Made by a program: the position numbers and the translations under genes | The notes under the pieces: model-generated | What the model was told of the DNA's origin: nothing | Database searches by the model: none | The model's input: only the letters and a program-made list of their open reading frames with translations | NCBI GenBank assembly: GCA_963804375.1 | Contig: CAWDQE010000021.1 | Location: 124,001-188,000, forward strand | Source: JANXQG01 sp963804375 | Lineage (GTDB): Bacteria > Planctomycetota > Planctomycetia > Pirellulales > Thermoguttaceae | Direction: 5' to 3' | Length of the DNA stretch: 64,000 nucleotides | Shown: positions 35,572 to 46,070 of the stretch, piece by piece | How the letters are laid out: each line of letters opens with the position of its first letter | How positions within the stretch are numbered: the first letter of the stretch is position 1

Positions 35572-36291
35572 ATGAAAATGAAGGAGAATGCGGTGAGCAA
35601 GGAATTGAAGATCGGACGCCGCGCGGCGTGTGCAACGGTTTTGGGCATCGGAGGCGGTTTGCTGCTTGCGGGCGACGCGGCGGCGGCCGTCTGGACGAGG
35701 CGCCGGGCAGTCGCCCCGGCGGCGCTTAACAACGCCAGTTTTTATGACGCCCAGGGCAAGTTCAAGACTGAGACCGCCAAAGAGGTCTATCTCCGTTTTC
35801 TGGAAGCGGCCCCTTACCCGATTCCCGAACGGCTTCGCAAGGAAATCTGGGTGTCTGATTTCGGCCTGGGGCACTTCACTGAGGTCGGTCTGGCCGGGAT
35901 GTTCTGGGTCAACAACCAGAAGGACAACTACACGAGCCTCGATTTCTTCCTCTTGCCGGGCCAGATGATCCCCGAACACTGGCACGTGCCGCTGCCAGCC
36001 GACAATGTGCCGGTCAAGATGGAGTCGTGGCACGTTCGCTGGGGTTCAACGTATACTTACGGCGAGGGCGAACCCGCGGACAAGCTCGCTGTGAAGATCC
36101 CCGAGTGCGAGCAGAAGTACGTCACGGTGCGGCACGAGAAGGCGTTGAAGTTGGGTGACGTGGCCGGACTGACTCGGCCCCAGCAGAAGCATTGGCAGCA
36201 GGCCGGGCCCGAGGGTGCGATCGTCACCGAGACCTCGACGTTCCACAGCGGGGCCGCCGTGCGGTTCACCGACCCGCGGATCAAGTTCTGA
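35572..36291 (+). CDS. Exported cupin protein (D-lyxose isomerase-like)
   Basis: 239 residues. A twin-arginine-like leader (IGRRAACATVLGIGGGLLLA) is followed by a cupin barrel: metal ligands in PGQMIPEHWHVPLP, KMESWHVRWGSTYTYGEGEP, and a C-terminal His in TSTFHSGAAVRF. The pattern resembles cupin D-lyxose ketol-isomerases, which act on aldopentoses with Mn. Start at ATG after AAGGAC; a second ATG two codons later is possible. Confidence 0.7.
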   Translation: MKMKENAVSKELKIGRRAACATVLGIGGGLLLAGDAAAAVWTRRRAVAPAALNNASFYDAQGKFKTETAKEVYLRFLEAAPYPIPERLRKEIWVSDFGLGHFTEVGLAGMFWVNNQKDNYTSLDFFLLPGQMIPEHWHVPLPADNVPVKMESWHVRWGSTYTYGEGEPADKLAVKIPECEQKYVTVRHEKALKLGDVAGLTRPQQKHWQQAGPEGAIVTETSTFHSGAAVRFTDPRIKF

Positions 36292-36359
36292 CGAGCCGCG
36301 ACTCGGGTCTCTGTGGTACAGGCGCGTAGGGTGCGCTAGGTGACAGCATTCTTCGGCGG

Positions 36360-38765
36360 TTATCGGTGCCAGAGCGGAGCCAAAAAACCAGTGGCTTCTT
36401 CGAAGGTCGCTTTTCGCCGGAAATCGGCCGGATCATAGACCGCGTTTCCCGGATCCGAGTTGGCCCAGCGCGGATGCTGGCGTCCGAAGTAGCTGCCGTA
36501 GAATTGGTAGTTGGTATCCACCCATCGGCTCAGGACCATTAGCTCCATTGCCGTGAGCATTTTGGAATGGTCGTCCTTAGCGTTCTTCGCATGCGCCGGT
36601 TGGGTCAGCATGGCGATCATCGTGCTCGTAGAACAGCCCAGGCTCCGAGGCGGCAAATACGCACCGTTGTAGTTGCCCCGATCTCCCTGGCGCAACGAGG
36701 TGAACTCGGCAATGATGGGACCGGCCAATTCTCTTGTGGCAAGCTGTTCGTAGGAAGTGCTGTAGAAAAGGGTGACTTCCCCGGTCAGCCTCAACCCGCC
36801 GGCGGGATCTTTGACGCCGTGGCAGGAGACGCACCTGGCGTTGAAGATCGGCTGGATATCGGTGGGGTAGTGAATTACCTGGCCCGCACATCCGTTGCCG
36901 CCATTGGCTTTCAGATCGCATGGCTGCGGCTGGGGCGTGCTCGGCGGCCGGGTCAGGGCCAGGGGCATCGCCGCGCCGTACCGCGGCACCGTGCGGTGGA
37001 AATGCCCGTGACAGCCCGTGCAGGAACGCACTTCGCCGGGCGCGTAATTCACGTACGTCCGCTCGCGTTGGATCTCGCGGAAGCTCTCGTCCAGGGCCTG
37101 AAAGAAGATGGCGCGGTTCGCCGGCACTACGAAGTGGGCGGAACCGTCTTTTTCGACGGGCACGACGCCCCACTGCACGCGAGGCCAGAGAGCAGCCTTC
37201 CAACTGGCGCTGTCTACGGATGGTTCCCAGCGGCGGCTGGTAGACCAGTAACGCGGCAGCGACTCGTTGATCCGCAGCCATTTGACTTCCCCAGGCTTGA
37301 CCCCCTCCATGCCGTGGTAGACGTTGCTAACGACGCACAAGGCCTGATTGGCGGCGCCGTATTTCGGATCTCGGATCGACGGCACTTGCGGTGGAACAGG
37401 CCGAGCGACCAACGGCAGGGGATGCCAACAGGAGAGTTTAGGATCGGCATGGACCAAGCGCTGCCGCCCGTCGATGTCGATCAGGCACAAAGCATAGGCG
37501 TTGGCGACGTTGTGGTAATCGTCGGAAGGGTTGACCTTGCAGGAAACCAGGAACTCCCGGTCGCTGACGGGATAGGGATGCGTGTAGAGGCGCCCACTCC
37601 GGCCTTCCCCATCGTGTACGTACTTGCCATCTCTGCTCAAGAACTCCCAACCCGGTTCTGACCGGCGCCGAACGAAAACATGCGGAGTGATATTGACCAC
37701 CGGGCGCCGTGCATCCCGTTGGCGGGCACCATCTACTAATGGTCGGTCCGTTTCGTCCGGATCCGGACCGCGCGAGGGAATACCCATGCCGAAGTCCACC
37801 AGCAGGATCGCCCCCAGGCAGCCTCCTTGCGGACAATGGCACGTGCCCACGCAAACGAAGCGATGATTGCTGCCGGGAACGGGTTGAGGGTACATGCACA
37901 CGGTCGTATCATCGTGGTCCAGGCCAAAGAGTTCCTGGGGCATGGTCCCGTCGGGATTCATGCTCCACACGCTCTTGCCGACTCGAGCGCCCTTGTCGAT
38001 ATACTCCCAGCGGTGATACATGACTCGGCCGTCATCGAGGACCACGGGACAGAATTCGCTGACCGGGCTATTTGTGAGCTGTTCCACATGGCCGCCGTCG
38101 GCGTCCATGCGGTGCAGACCGGGCGCCACCAATTGCGCGGACCCGCCGCAGAGGACCGTGTGCTCGCCACGGGTCGAGGAGAAGATGATCTTGCCGTCCG
38201 GCAGATAGCAGGGGTGGATGTCGTCCGTGTGCCATCCCTTGCGCCACCGCGCCGCCTTCTCCGTTTCGTCAGGCGGCGGGAACGAGACCTGGCGGAGGCC
38301 CGTGCCGTCGGCGTTCACTTCCCAGACGCGGAACCCGGCCCCCGGATCCTGGCGGAAATCGAAGATGATCTTCTTGGCATCCCGGGACAGGCTGATCTTG
38401 CCGATGAGGCCCTTGCCACCCGGCATGGCGGCGGCCCGAAGGACGGCCCGCTCCGATCGGGTGCGGAGATTGTAGACATAGATGCCGTTGTCGGCAAGAA
38501 AGCGGTCGGGACTGGTGCCGCTGTTGATGTCCGTGTAGTAGTGGTCCGAAGAGAAGGGTTTGCGTTTGACGAAGACGATCTCGTCAAAGCCCAAGGCGTC
38601 CGGCCCAACGGCGGTCTCGGTCGCAGCCTGGCCTCCGTTGGACGCTGCGGTCGCCTCGCTCGCCGGTGCGGCCCCAGTCGCTCCCGGGTTGTTGGCGACG
38701 GTCGCCATCGTCAACAAACCCAATAGGGTGAAGGCCGCCCGCGGAACCCTCGTGGCATGGAACAC
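36360..38765 (-). CDS. HzsA-like haem-binding beta-propeller protein, paralogue 1
   Basis: 801 residues. GTG start after GGAGG; signal peptide (AAFTLLGLLTMATVANN). A PD40/TolB-like propeller (GLIGKISLSRDAKKIIFDFR, IHPCYLPDGKIIFSSTRG) is followed by the segment shared with the hydrazine synthase alpha subunit and two haem c motifs, CTGCH and CVSCH. No hydrazine synthase beta/gamma or hydrazine dehydrogenase genes are present, so anammox chemistry is not implied; such relatives are common in other planctomycetes with unknown redox role. Faces away from paralogue 2. Confidence 0.8.
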   Translation of the reverse strand: MFHATRVPRAAFTLLGLLTMATVANNPGATGAAPASEATAASNGGQAATETAVGPDALGFDEIVFVKRKPFSSDHYYTDINSGTSPDRFLADNGIYVYNLRTRSERAVLRAAAMPGGKGLIGKISLSRDAKKIIFDFRQDPGAGFRVWEVNADGTGLRQVSFPPPDETEKAARWRKGWHTDDIHPCYLPDGKIIFSSTRGEHTVLCGGSAQLVAPGLHRMDADGGHVEQLTNSPVSEFCPVVLDDGRVMYHRWEYIDKGARVGKSVWSMNPDGTMPQELFGLDHDDTTVCMYPQPVPGSNHRFVCVGTCHCPQGGCLGAILLVDFGMGIPSRGPDPDETDRPLVDGARQRDARRPVVNITPHVFVRRRSEPGWEFLSRDGKYVHDGEGRSGRLYTHPYPVSDREFLVSCKVNPSDDYHNVANAYALCLIDIDGRQRLVHADPKLSCWHPLPLVARPVPPQVPSIRDPKYGAANQALCVVSNVYHGMEGVKPGEVKWLRINESLPRYWSTSRRWEPSVDSASWKAALWPRVQWGVVPVEKDGSAHFVVPANRAIFFQALDESFREIQRERTYVNYAPGEVRSCTGCHGHFHRTVPRYGAAMPLALTRPPSTPQPQPCDLKANGGNGCAGQVIHYPTDIQPIFNARCVSCHGVKDPAGGLRLTGEVTLFYSTSYEQLATRELAGPIIAEFTSLRQGDRGNYNGAYLPPRSLGCSTSTMIAMLTQPAHAKNAKDDHSKMLTAMELMVLSRWVDTNYQFYGSYFGRQHPRWANSDPGNAVYDPADFRRKATFEEATGFLAPLWHR

Positions 38766-39052
38766 CCGACACCTCCAGACAATTTTTTCAGGAACGCCAA
38801 AAGTCCATCGATCCTCTAGGATACCTGACAAAACCTGATGGGGACATGCACGAATTCCGCCAGTTTCCGGTCTTGTCAGGCATCCTCAGTCTAACCGGTG
38901 ACACCAGAGTGTCAACGGTCCGGTGAATTGAGGCCCCGCATCTATATCACCCCCTGCTGCTCTCGCCCCTGCCGACGGGTACAATGGATCGTAGTGGACC
39001 CGTGCCGGGTCTGAACAGCCCCCGACCGTCCATTCCGTTCTAGGAGCGTGCT

Positions 39053-41698
39053 ATGCGACGTTACCGCATGATTGCGGCATTGGCCGTTGTGGTTCTCGGC
39101 CTGTCGACGAGCCTGTCCGCTGCAGAATCCTTCCGCGATCTGATCGAGGCCGACTGGCTGAAACAGGCCAACGCATGGGCGGCTAATCCGCCGGGAACCT
39201 ATCCAACAACGGATGTCCTGGAGCGGGGACGGCATCTGGCCGCCAACCTGCGGCGGGCCGGGATCGACACGCAGCGGCACGAGCGCGAGCTTGACGAGAT
39301 CGAGGCCCAGTGCGGGCAATCACCGCCGGCGGCCAAGGCTGAGAGCGTTCGGGCGCTTTACCTCAGGGCACGCTGGGCCGTGCGGCGCTTGGCGCTGTCC
39401 AATCCGTTATTGAATTTCCGTCAGGTCGTGCTATGCAAACGGTTCACGCAGGAGACTTATCCGGACGTGTGCTTGAACCACATGCCTTGGGTCTCCCGCC
39501 CCGGCGGCGACATCTGCGTGGTCACCTTGGCCGGGCCGGAAGGGGAGCCGGAGGTGCGGCCGTTAGTAAATGGCGCCCTTGGGCCGGGGCACGTCCACGG
39601 AATGGACCTTTGGTGGAACGCCGATCGCCTGGTCTTCGCCTACGCGAAGTCCAAGGACGGGCAAACGGTCCCGGGTTTCCCCGGCCGGCTGGGGCACGAC
39701 GTGCGACTGAGCACCGAGCCGACGCACTTGTTCGAGATCGGCATCGACGGCCGTGGCCTCAAGCAGTTGACCAACCACCGCCTGTGGAGCGACCTGGACC
39801 CCACGTACCTGCCCAACGGCGGCGTGGCGTTCGCCTCGGAGCGGTGCGGGGCCTCGCTCCAGTGCAACGAACTGGACAAGGACGAGACATCCTGCAACCT
39901 CTACGCGATGGGGCCTGGCGGGAGCAAGATCCGGCGTCTGAGCGCCAGCAAGGACGGTGACTACCTGCCGCACTGCCTCGACGACGGCACGATCGGCTAC
40001 ACACGCTGGGAATACGAGCAGCGAGGCTGGGCCAACATCCAGTCGCTGTGGACCGTGCGTCCCGACGGCACCGGCGCCGACGCCTGGTTCAAGCAGCACT
40101 TGAACAACCCCTGGGCGCTGGAGGATTTCCGCTCGATCCCCGGCACGGCCAACAAGCGCCTGGTTGCCATCGCCACCGGCCATCACACGCTGGCCGCCGG
40201 CCCCGTCGTGATCATCACACCCAGCCAAGGGATGAACGACCCGCGGGCGATTGCCATCGTCACCCCCGGTGTCTCCCCGCCGGAGGGCGGCATGTCGGGC
40301 TTCCCGGTTCCCGAGGGAGGCGTGGTCGATCGGGCCGGCTTCTACATGACCCCCTGGCCGCTCTCCGAGAAGTACTTCCTCGCCTCGTACTCCTACAGTA
40401 CTCAGCAGACCGAGCCGGCCGGCTACGGCATTTACCTGATTGACGTGTTCGGCACCAAGGAGTTGCTCTACCGGGACCCGGCCATCTCGTGCTTCACGCC
40501 GATTCCGCTTCGCCCGCGGCCGACGCCGCCCGTGCTGCCCGACGCGACCGATCCGACGAAGTCGTTCGCTGTGTGCAGCCTTTCGGCGGCGACCTTCGGT
40601 TGCCCGGGGATCGAGCCGGGCCGGGCGAAGTACGTGCGGATCACCCAGGGGATCCAATGGCCCTACAGCGAAAAATACGGCGGCGAGCGCTATGAGCCCG
40701 ACGCCAAGGGGACCGAGCACTGGAACCCGGCCCGGGTGATCGGCACCGTGCGACTGGAGTCGGACGGCAGCGCGCTCTTCAAGGTGCCGGTCGACGAGGC
40801 CGTGTACTTCCAGCTCCTCGACGAGAATCACATGGAGCTGCGCCGGATGCGGTCGTTCATCAGTTTTCAGCCGGGCGAGCAGCGGGCCTGCGTCGGCTGC
40901 CACGAGACCAAGGGCGTGGCCCCGTCACCGGACGTCCGGTTCCCGCTGGCCATGCTCCGCAATCCGGTCGATCCGGCGCCGCCGCCGTGGGGCACCGGCG
41001 CCATGAGCTTCCTGCGCGACGTGCAACCGATCTTCGACGCCCACTGCACGAGTTGCCACGGCGGGCTGAAACCGGCCGCCGGTTTGGATTTTTCCGGGGG
41101 CCTGACCAGCGGTCCCAATGGCCGCACTCGCAATGTCGCTTACGACACGATCTTCAACCACCGGCTGATCGCCCGGTCGAACGTCAACGAGGATGCGCGA
41201 ATCACCATGCCGCTGGATTTCGGCTCGCACCGCAGCAAGCTGGTCCAGGTCCTGCGCGAAGGGGCGTGCAGCAAACGGGCGAATCTCTCCGAGGCGGAGT
41301 GGCTGCGCCTGGTCACGTGGATCGATTTGAACGGCCCGTACCACGACCGCTTCATCAACAAGCGGACCGAGCGGCCGCCCTACGACGTGGCCGCCAACGT
41401 CCAACTGGCCTCCTCGATCCAGGCCGTGCATGCGAAGCGGTGCGCGACGTGCCACAAGGCGGAGACCATTTCGCAGCTTAGCCTGATTGACCTCCACCAG
41501 CCCGATCGCTCGGCGTTCCTTGTGGCCCCGCTGGCCAAGGCCGCCGGGGGCACGGCCAAGTGCGGCCAAGCAGTCTACAAGGACCGCGACAACGCCGATT
41601 TTCAGGTCTTGCTGAAACTGGTCCGCCGGGCGGTCGAGAAGGCATGGCAGTTCCCCCGCCGCGACCTGGAGAGCCTCGTCGGTACGAAGCCGCGTTGA
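39053..41698 (+). CDS. HzsA-like haem-binding beta-propeller protein, paralogue 2
   Basis: 881 residues with signal peptide (AALAVVVLGLSTSLSAAE). A helical N-terminal region (to about 115), then LSNPLLNFRQVVLCKR and a propeller with repeated LDPTYLPNGGVAFASERCG, HCLDDGTIGYTRWEYEQRGW, and three haem motifs: CVGCH, CTSCH and CATCH. The third haem site and longer C terminus distinguish it from paralogues 1 and 3. Likely periplasmic electron transfer or oxidation. Confidence 0.82.
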   Translation: MRRYRMIAALAVVVLGLSTSLSAAESFRDLIEADWLKQANAWAANPPGTYPTTDVLERGRHLAANLRRAGIDTQRHERELDEIEAQCGQSPPAAKAESVRALYLRARWAVRRLALSNPLLNFRQVVLCKRFTQETYPDVCLNHMPWVSRPGGDICVVTLAGPEGEPEVRPLVNGALGPGHVHGMDLWWNADRLVFAYAKSKDGQTVPGFPGRLGHDVRLSTEPTHLFEIGIDGRGLKQLTNHRLWSDLDPTYLPNGGVAFASERCGASLQCNELDKDETSCNLYAMGPGGSKIRRLSASKDGDYLPHCLDDGTIGYTRWEYEQRGWANIQSLWTVRPDGTGADAWFKQHLNNPWALEDFRSIPGTANKRLVAIATGHHTLAAGPVVIITPSQGMNDPRAIAIVTPGVSPPEGGMSGFPVPEGGVVDRAGFYMTPWPLSEKYFLASYSYSTQQTEPAGYGIYLIDVFGTKELLYRDPAISCFTPIPLRPRPTPPVLPDATDPTKSFAVCSLSAATFGCPGIEPGRAKYVRITQGIQWPYSEKYGGERYEPDAKGTEHWNPARVIGTVRLESDGSALFKVPVDEAVYFQLLDENHMELRRMRSFISFQPGEQRACVGCHETKGVAPSPDVRFPLAMLRNPVDPAPPPWGTGAMSFLRDVQPIFDAHCTSCHGGLKPAAGLDFSGGLTSGPNGRTRNVAYDTIFNHRLIARSNVNEDARITMPLDFGSHRSKLVQVLREGACSKRANLSEAEWLRLVTWIDLNGPYHDRFINKRTERPPYDVAANVQLASSIQAVHAKRCATCHKAETISQLSLIDLHQPDRSAFLVAPLAKAAGGTAKCGQAVYKDRDNADFQVLLKLVRRAVEKAWQFPRRDLESLVGTKPR

Positions 41699-41786
41699 AT
41701 AAAGTTGCGCGATCCTCGGAGAATCACCCTAGGGCAGACTTGAGTCCACTCTGCCTGCTCGCAATGTTTGCCTCGAAATTGCCGTT

Positions 41787-42890
41787 TCACACGGCCGCTT
41801 TGCGAACACGGCCCAGCGCGTCGGCCGCGATCATGGCGTCGACGACGTCATCCGCAGTCACCGGAAACGGGTGGTTGTGGCATAGCGAGCCCTTGCCTGC
41901 ACAGGCTTTGCCGATCTCCGCGAGCCTCTCATGTGCCACGCCTTCCAGGTTGATGTCGGCGAAGGTCACCGGCAGGCCGATGGCGATCTCGAAGTCGACG
42001 ACAGCGTTTCTATAGTCCACGTCGATCTCGTCTTCCAGGCAGAGTTGGGTGATGATTCCGAAAGCGACCTTTTCACCGTGCATGAACCTTTTGCACTCAG
42101 GGACGTTCGACAGCAGGTTGCCGACCATGTGGGCCGTGGCAAGCCCGCCGCTCTCGAAACCCAAACCCGACAGCAGCACATTGGCTTCGATGACCTTCTC
42201 GACGGCCGGGGTTAGCGCCTGGTGCTCCAAGTCGCGTTTTGCGTCGAGTCCATGTTCCATGAGGGTATCGAAGCAGAGCCGTGCGATGGCGATGGCGGCC
42301 ATAGTCGGCCGGCCACCGGCAAGGTTGGTCGCGCAGCGTTTGCCGGCCGCCTCAGTTTCGAGCCACGTCGACAGGGCGTCGCCCATGCCGGCCACGAACG
42401 CCCTAACGGGGCCTCTGGCGACCACCTGGCTGTCGACCATCACGATATGGGGATTGTACGGCCAGCATTCGAAGTTGACAAAATTGCCCTGCTCGTCATA
42501 CCACACCGAGGCCGCGCTGGTAGGCGAGTCATTGGAGGCGATCGTGGGGCAGGTCACCATCTTCAGGCCGAGGTCGACGGCAACGGCCTTGGCCACATCC
42601 AGAACCTTGCCGCCGCCGACGCCCACCGAGATATCGGCCCCTTGCTGGCGAGCCAGTTGCCCCACACGCACCCGTTCGTTGAGTGTGGCTTCGCCCTGAA
42701 ACATGACTTCGAGAGGTTCCATGCCTGAGTGCCGAATGCTCTCCAGAACCGTTGTCCCGACAATTCCTTTCACACACTCGTCCCACAGAATCAACGGTCG
42801 CCGGCCGAGTATCGTCAAGTAATTGCCCAACTCCTTGAGAACGCCACGTCCTTGAATATACTTGTGGGGGGCGATGAGCACGGATTTCAT
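41787..42890 (-). CDS. gldA: Glycerol dehydrogenase-like iron/zinc polyol dehydrogenase
   Basis: 367 residues, full length for the family. NAD site in VGVGGGKVLDVAKAVA, then CPTIASNDSPTSAASVWYDE, and metal ligands in FVAGMGDALSTW, ESGGLATAHMV and MHGEKVAFG. This is the GldA branch of the iron-containing alcohol dehydrogenases, which oxidise glycerol or similar vicinal diols; another polyol is possible given the neighbouring FGGY kinase. ATG preceded by a weak GAGGAAC site. Confidence 0.85.
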   Translation of the reverse strand: MKSVLIAPHKYIQGRGVLKELGNYLTILGRRPLILWDECVKGIVGTTVLESIRHSGMEPLEVMFQGEATLNERVRVGQLARQQGADISVGVGGGKVLDVAKAVAVDLGLKMVTCPTIASNDSPTSAASVWYDEQGNFVNFECWPYNPHIVMVDSQVVARGPVRAFVAGMGDALSTWLETEAAGKRCATNLAGGRPTMAAIAIARLCFDTLMEHGLDAKRDLEHQALTPAVEKVIEANVLLSGLGFESGGLATAHMVGNLLSNVPECKRFMHGEKVAFGIITQLCLEDEIDVDYRNAVVDFEIAIGLPVTFADINLEGVAHERLAEIGKACAGKGSLCHNHPFPVTADDVVDAMIAADALGRVRKAAV

Positions 42891-43083
42891 GATCGGGTTC
42901 CTCGGGTGTGAATGGCAAAAAGGCGGAAAGGTTAAAGGAAATGGAATGGCGCACTTCCGTGGCGGAGGGAAGTATGTGTTGCGAGGAATCTCTCTTTCTT
43001 ACGAGGACACAGATCTACAGTGGGCTGTTTATACCGCTTGGCGACCGTGTGCTCAAGCCCCCCGGGTAGCGTCCACATTCCGG

Positions 43084-44622
43084 TCATGTCAGAAACGCCT
43101 CGAAGAGAGAATGGCTTATGGGCCGGGTTGCTGGGTAAAGGTCACGATAGGTGCGAATCCATCGAGCGTAATTGGCGGCACGGCCAGTGTCTGGCTGGTA
43201 GGTTGTGCCAGGGCGATATACGTGCCGCCACGCGTCTTGCAGATCATCGTAGAGGCCCACACCGATCCCCGCCAAGATCGCCGCACCCAATGGCGACGCC
43301 TCGGCTACCTCCGGTACCTCAATCGCTTGCCCGAGCGTGTCGGCCTTGTTCTGCATCCAGAAATGATTTCGCGTGGCCCCACCGACCATCACAAAACGCT
43401 CGAGCGGTTCTTCCAGCACGGCCCGAAGGGCGCCGACCATCTCCACGAACTGATAGTCGAGCCCTTCGATCAGGGCGCGAAGCAGGTCGCCGCGTGTGAC
43501 ACACGTGCTGAGTCCTACGAAAGCGCCCAGGCTTCGGGGGTCAACAATTGGACAGGCCGCTGAAGACATGTGCGGCAGGAACATCACGCCTCGGGCCCCG
43601 GGGGGAGACGCCTGAGCCTCGGCCATCAACGTTGCCCAGGGCACTGTGTTGGCGCTGTCCGCGGCCGCCGGCGCGAATTGCTTGCGGAACCACTCCAGCA
43701 TTTCGGCCGCGACGTTGCCACCCCAGATCGCGTGCTGGCCACGTGCGACGTGGGCCTGGACCGTCATGCCGGCGCAGCGCAGGTCATCCTTCAACACGGG
43801 CTGGTCGGTGACGGTCGTGACGGTCTCCCATGTGCCCGTCACGTTGAGCACCATGCCCGGCTGAAACACGCCAACCGGCAATGCCCCGCAGAGATGATCA
43901 TGGCCGCCAAGCACGACCGGCGTTCCTTCGGGCAAGCCCGTAGCCGCGGCCGCCGCACGGTGCACCTGGCCGATGGGCGTGCCACTGGGCAAGACCTCGC
44001 ATAACAGTCGACGGTCGATGCCGGATAGCGCGAGGAGTTCATCGGACCAGCGGAGGGTCCGCTGATCGAACAGGAGCGTGCAGGACGCCATGCTGTAATC
44101 GGTGACGCAGCGGCCGCAGAGTTGGACGTTCAGAAAATCTTCGATCAGCAGCCATTTGCTGGTTCGCTTGAGGATTTCCGGTTCGTGCTCGGCCATCCAT
44201 AGGATCCGCAGGGCGGTATTGATCGGCCAAAGGGGATTCCCGCCGATCGAGAAGACCTTGGCTGCGCCGATGTGCTCCTGCCACCAGTCGAACTGGGGAC
44301 GGGTGCGCGGATCATGCCAACTGATGAACGGATAAAGCCAGCCGCCGCCGTCGTCGACGGGCAGACCGTCCATGCCCATCCCCGTAACGGCCACGGCCCG
44401 GATCGACCGCGGCTCAGCCAACTGGCTCACCGCTTCGCGGATTGCCTCGCGAGTACCCCCCCAGATCTGCTCCGGTTGCCAAACGGTCCACTGGGGATGC
44501 TGCGGGTCGGGGTGGAACTGCTGCGTGGGCCGACTGCCGCTGGCGAGCACATTGCTGTTCAGATCGTAGACGATGGCCTTCAGGCTGGTTGAGCCGAGGT
44601 CAATCCCCATCAGACAATCCAT
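43084..44622 (-). CDS. FGGY-family carbohydrate kinase (xylulokinase-like)
   Basis: 512 residues. ATP site MGIDLGSTSLKAIVYD at the N terminus, the sugar-site GMGMDGLPVDD, SWHDPRTR, GGHDHLCGALPVG with catalytic Asp, and the FGGY signature region FVMVGGATRNHFWMQNKADT. Substrates in the family range from xylulose to erythritol and ribulose; sequence alone does not decide. I use the ATG giving MDCLMGIDLG. Same strand as the dehydrogenase 200 bp downstream. Confidence 0.85.
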   Translation of the reverse strand: MDCLMGIDLGSTSLKAIVYDLNSNVLASGSRPTQQFHPDPQHPQWTVWQPEQIWGGTREAIREAVSQLAEPRSIRAVAVTGMGMDGLPVDDGGGWLYPFISWHDPRTRPQFDWWQEHIGAAKVFSIGGNPLWPINTALRILWMAEHEPEILKRTSKWLLIEDFLNVQLCGRCVTDYSMASCTLLFDQRTLRWSDELLALSGIDRRLLCEVLPSGTPIGQVHRAAAAATGLPEGTPVVLGGHDHLCGALPVGVFQPGMVLNVTGTWETVTTVTDQPVLKDDLRCAGMTVQAHVARGQHAIWGGNVAAEMLEWFRKQFAPAAADSANTVPWATLMAEAQASPPGARGVMFLPHMSSAACPIVDPRSLGAFVGLSTCVTRGDLLRALIEGLDYQFVEMVGALRAVLEEPLERFVMVGGATRNHFWMQNKADTLGQAIEVPEVAEASPLGAAILAGIGVGLYDDLQDAWRHVYRPGTTYQPDTGRAANYARWIRTYRDLYPATRPISHSLFEAFLT

Positions 44623-44665
44623 GGCGGCACCTCGCGGAAAACGGCCGGTCGGAAAAGCCCATCGC

Positions 44666-44782
44666 AGGGTGGGCCGACGGGCACCGTGCGCAGCATGGTC
44701 GGCGAGTCCCACCGAAATCAGGCCAAATCAAGGATGGTGAGACTTGCCGACCATGCAAGCAGGCTGCCCGTCGGCCCACCCT
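44666..44782. mobile_element. 117-bp MITE with 18-bp perfect inverted repeats
   Basis: Ends AGGGTGGGCCGACGGGCA and its exact reverse complement, with a second inner inverted repeat. The left end contains the same hairpin (44679-44703) that is scattered through the tRNA array, so the array copies are probably solo ends of this family. No transposase. Confidence 0.7.
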
Positions 44783-44832
44783 ACAACTCCACCACTTCCG
44801 CAACGGAAACTACCATCAGCCGACGCCAGCCC

Positions 44833-45975
44833 TTACGGCCGTGGCAAGCGTCTGCGCAGAGGCAAGAGCGGCTTCCTGACCGGGGCCGGCGCGACGGCCG
44901 GAAGCGGGATCACCGACAAGGTCGCCGGCATCTCCCACGTAGTCGCCACGAAGCCGGGGAACGGCCAGTTCATGTTGGAAACCACGACCGTATTGCCGCG
45001 GACCAGGGTCTCGCAGGGCTGGGACAGCTTGCCCTTTTTCTTATCCTTGACTTCGCCGTTCTGGCTGAACGTCGCAATCGTGCCATCAGGGCTGATCACG
45101 TTAATGGCGTTGGCGGCCGAATCCGGCACGTACAGTTTGTCGGTGCGCATGTCGCAGGACATCCCGTCGCAGGTCTTCATGAAGGGAGCCTGGGCAAACA
45201 GCTTGTTGGACTTGACATTGCCCATGGCGTCAAACTCGATCTTGAACAGGATGCCGTCGCTGAACAGGCCCACGAACAAGTTGCCCTTGCTGTCAAAAGC
45301 GATGCCGTCCGCGCCGAAGGGCCACTCCTTCTTGTGGCTCTCGAACGTGGTGATGACGTGCGGATCGTCCTTCAGCGGCGTCTTGAGTGTCACATTCTCC
45401 TCGTCCAGCTTGAAGCGCAGCACGCCGCTCTTCATCGTGGGGTTGTAGCCTTCTTCCAGGACCGACTCGGTGATGTAGACATAATCGCCGTGGACGGCCG
45501 TGCCGTTGGCGACGTTGAAGCCCTTGGCCACCAGGACCATCTTGTCCACCTTGCCGTTCTTGACCACCAGCCGCCACATGCGCGACTTCTGATTCTTGTC
45601 CTTCATGTACTGCATGTCCGCAAGGTACAGATCGCCCGACGGGGCCCGGCTGATGCCCATCGGGGCGATGCGGTTGATCGGCGCGTCGTAGCCCGGGTAG
45701 GGTGTGGGGAACCTGTGGAAGACCTCGGCCTTGTTCTGCGGGGTGATCCGCATCAACAAAGGCGGCGCCTGTTCGTCGTTGAAGTTCGGGACGGAAAGGA
45801 TAATGCTGCCGTCCGGCTGGAGCGACATGCCGTCGACCGTGTTGCAAGCGTCCGGCAGCGCCACCAGCAGTTGTGCCGGTGTACCCTTGGCCTGCACGAC
45901 GTCGTCCGCGGCAGTTGCGATTTCCGCCAACAGTAGTCCTGTAACCAGCCCCACGATTTTCACGAACTTACCCAT
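44833..45975 (-). CDS. Exported SMP-30/NHL-type beta-propeller protein
   Basis: 380 residues. Signal peptide (KIVGLVTGLLLAEIATAADD). Propeller blades repeat a DGxxxxxxGxL pattern: VDGMSLQPDGSIILSVPNF, MGISRAPSGDLYLADM, GIAFDSKGNLFVGL, CDMRTDKLYVPDSAANAI. Related proteins are gluconolactonases or ligand-binding propellers. I use the internal ATG preceded by CGAGGAG. A strong promoter lies upstream. Confidence 0.75.
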   Translation of the reverse strand: MGKFVKIVGLVTGLLLAEIATAADDVVQAKGTPAQLLVALPDACNTVDGMSLQPDGSIILSVPNFNDEQAPPLLMRITPQNKAEVFHRFPTPYPGYDAPINRIAPMGISRAPSGDLYLADMQYMKDKNQKSRMWRLVVKNGKVDKMVLVAKGFNVANGTAVHGDYVYITESVLEEGYNPTMKSGVLRFKLDEENVTLKTPLKDDPHVITTFESHKKEWPFGADGIAFDSKGNLFVGLFSDGILFKIEFDAMGNVKSNKLFAQAPFMKTCDGMSCDMRTDKLYVPDSAANAINVISPDGTIATFSQNGEVKDKKKGKLSQPCETLVRGNTVVVSNMNWPFPGFVATTWEMPATLSVIPLPAVAPAPVRKPLLPLRRRLPRP

Positions 45976-46023
45976 GGTATTGCTCCTCGAAAGAAAACTC
46001 CATTGGTTTGGAAACGAACCGAC

Positions 46024-46052
46024 ATTATAGTATGGCGTGCGGGCACGTTCAA
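46024..46052 (-). promoter_or_regulatory. Sigma-70 promoter for the SMP-30-like gene
   Basis: On the minus strand TTGAAC, 17-bp spacer, TATAAT; -10 box 48 bp before the ATG. Confidence 0.65.
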
Positions 46053-46070
46053 TCGGGCGGTAAGCCGTCC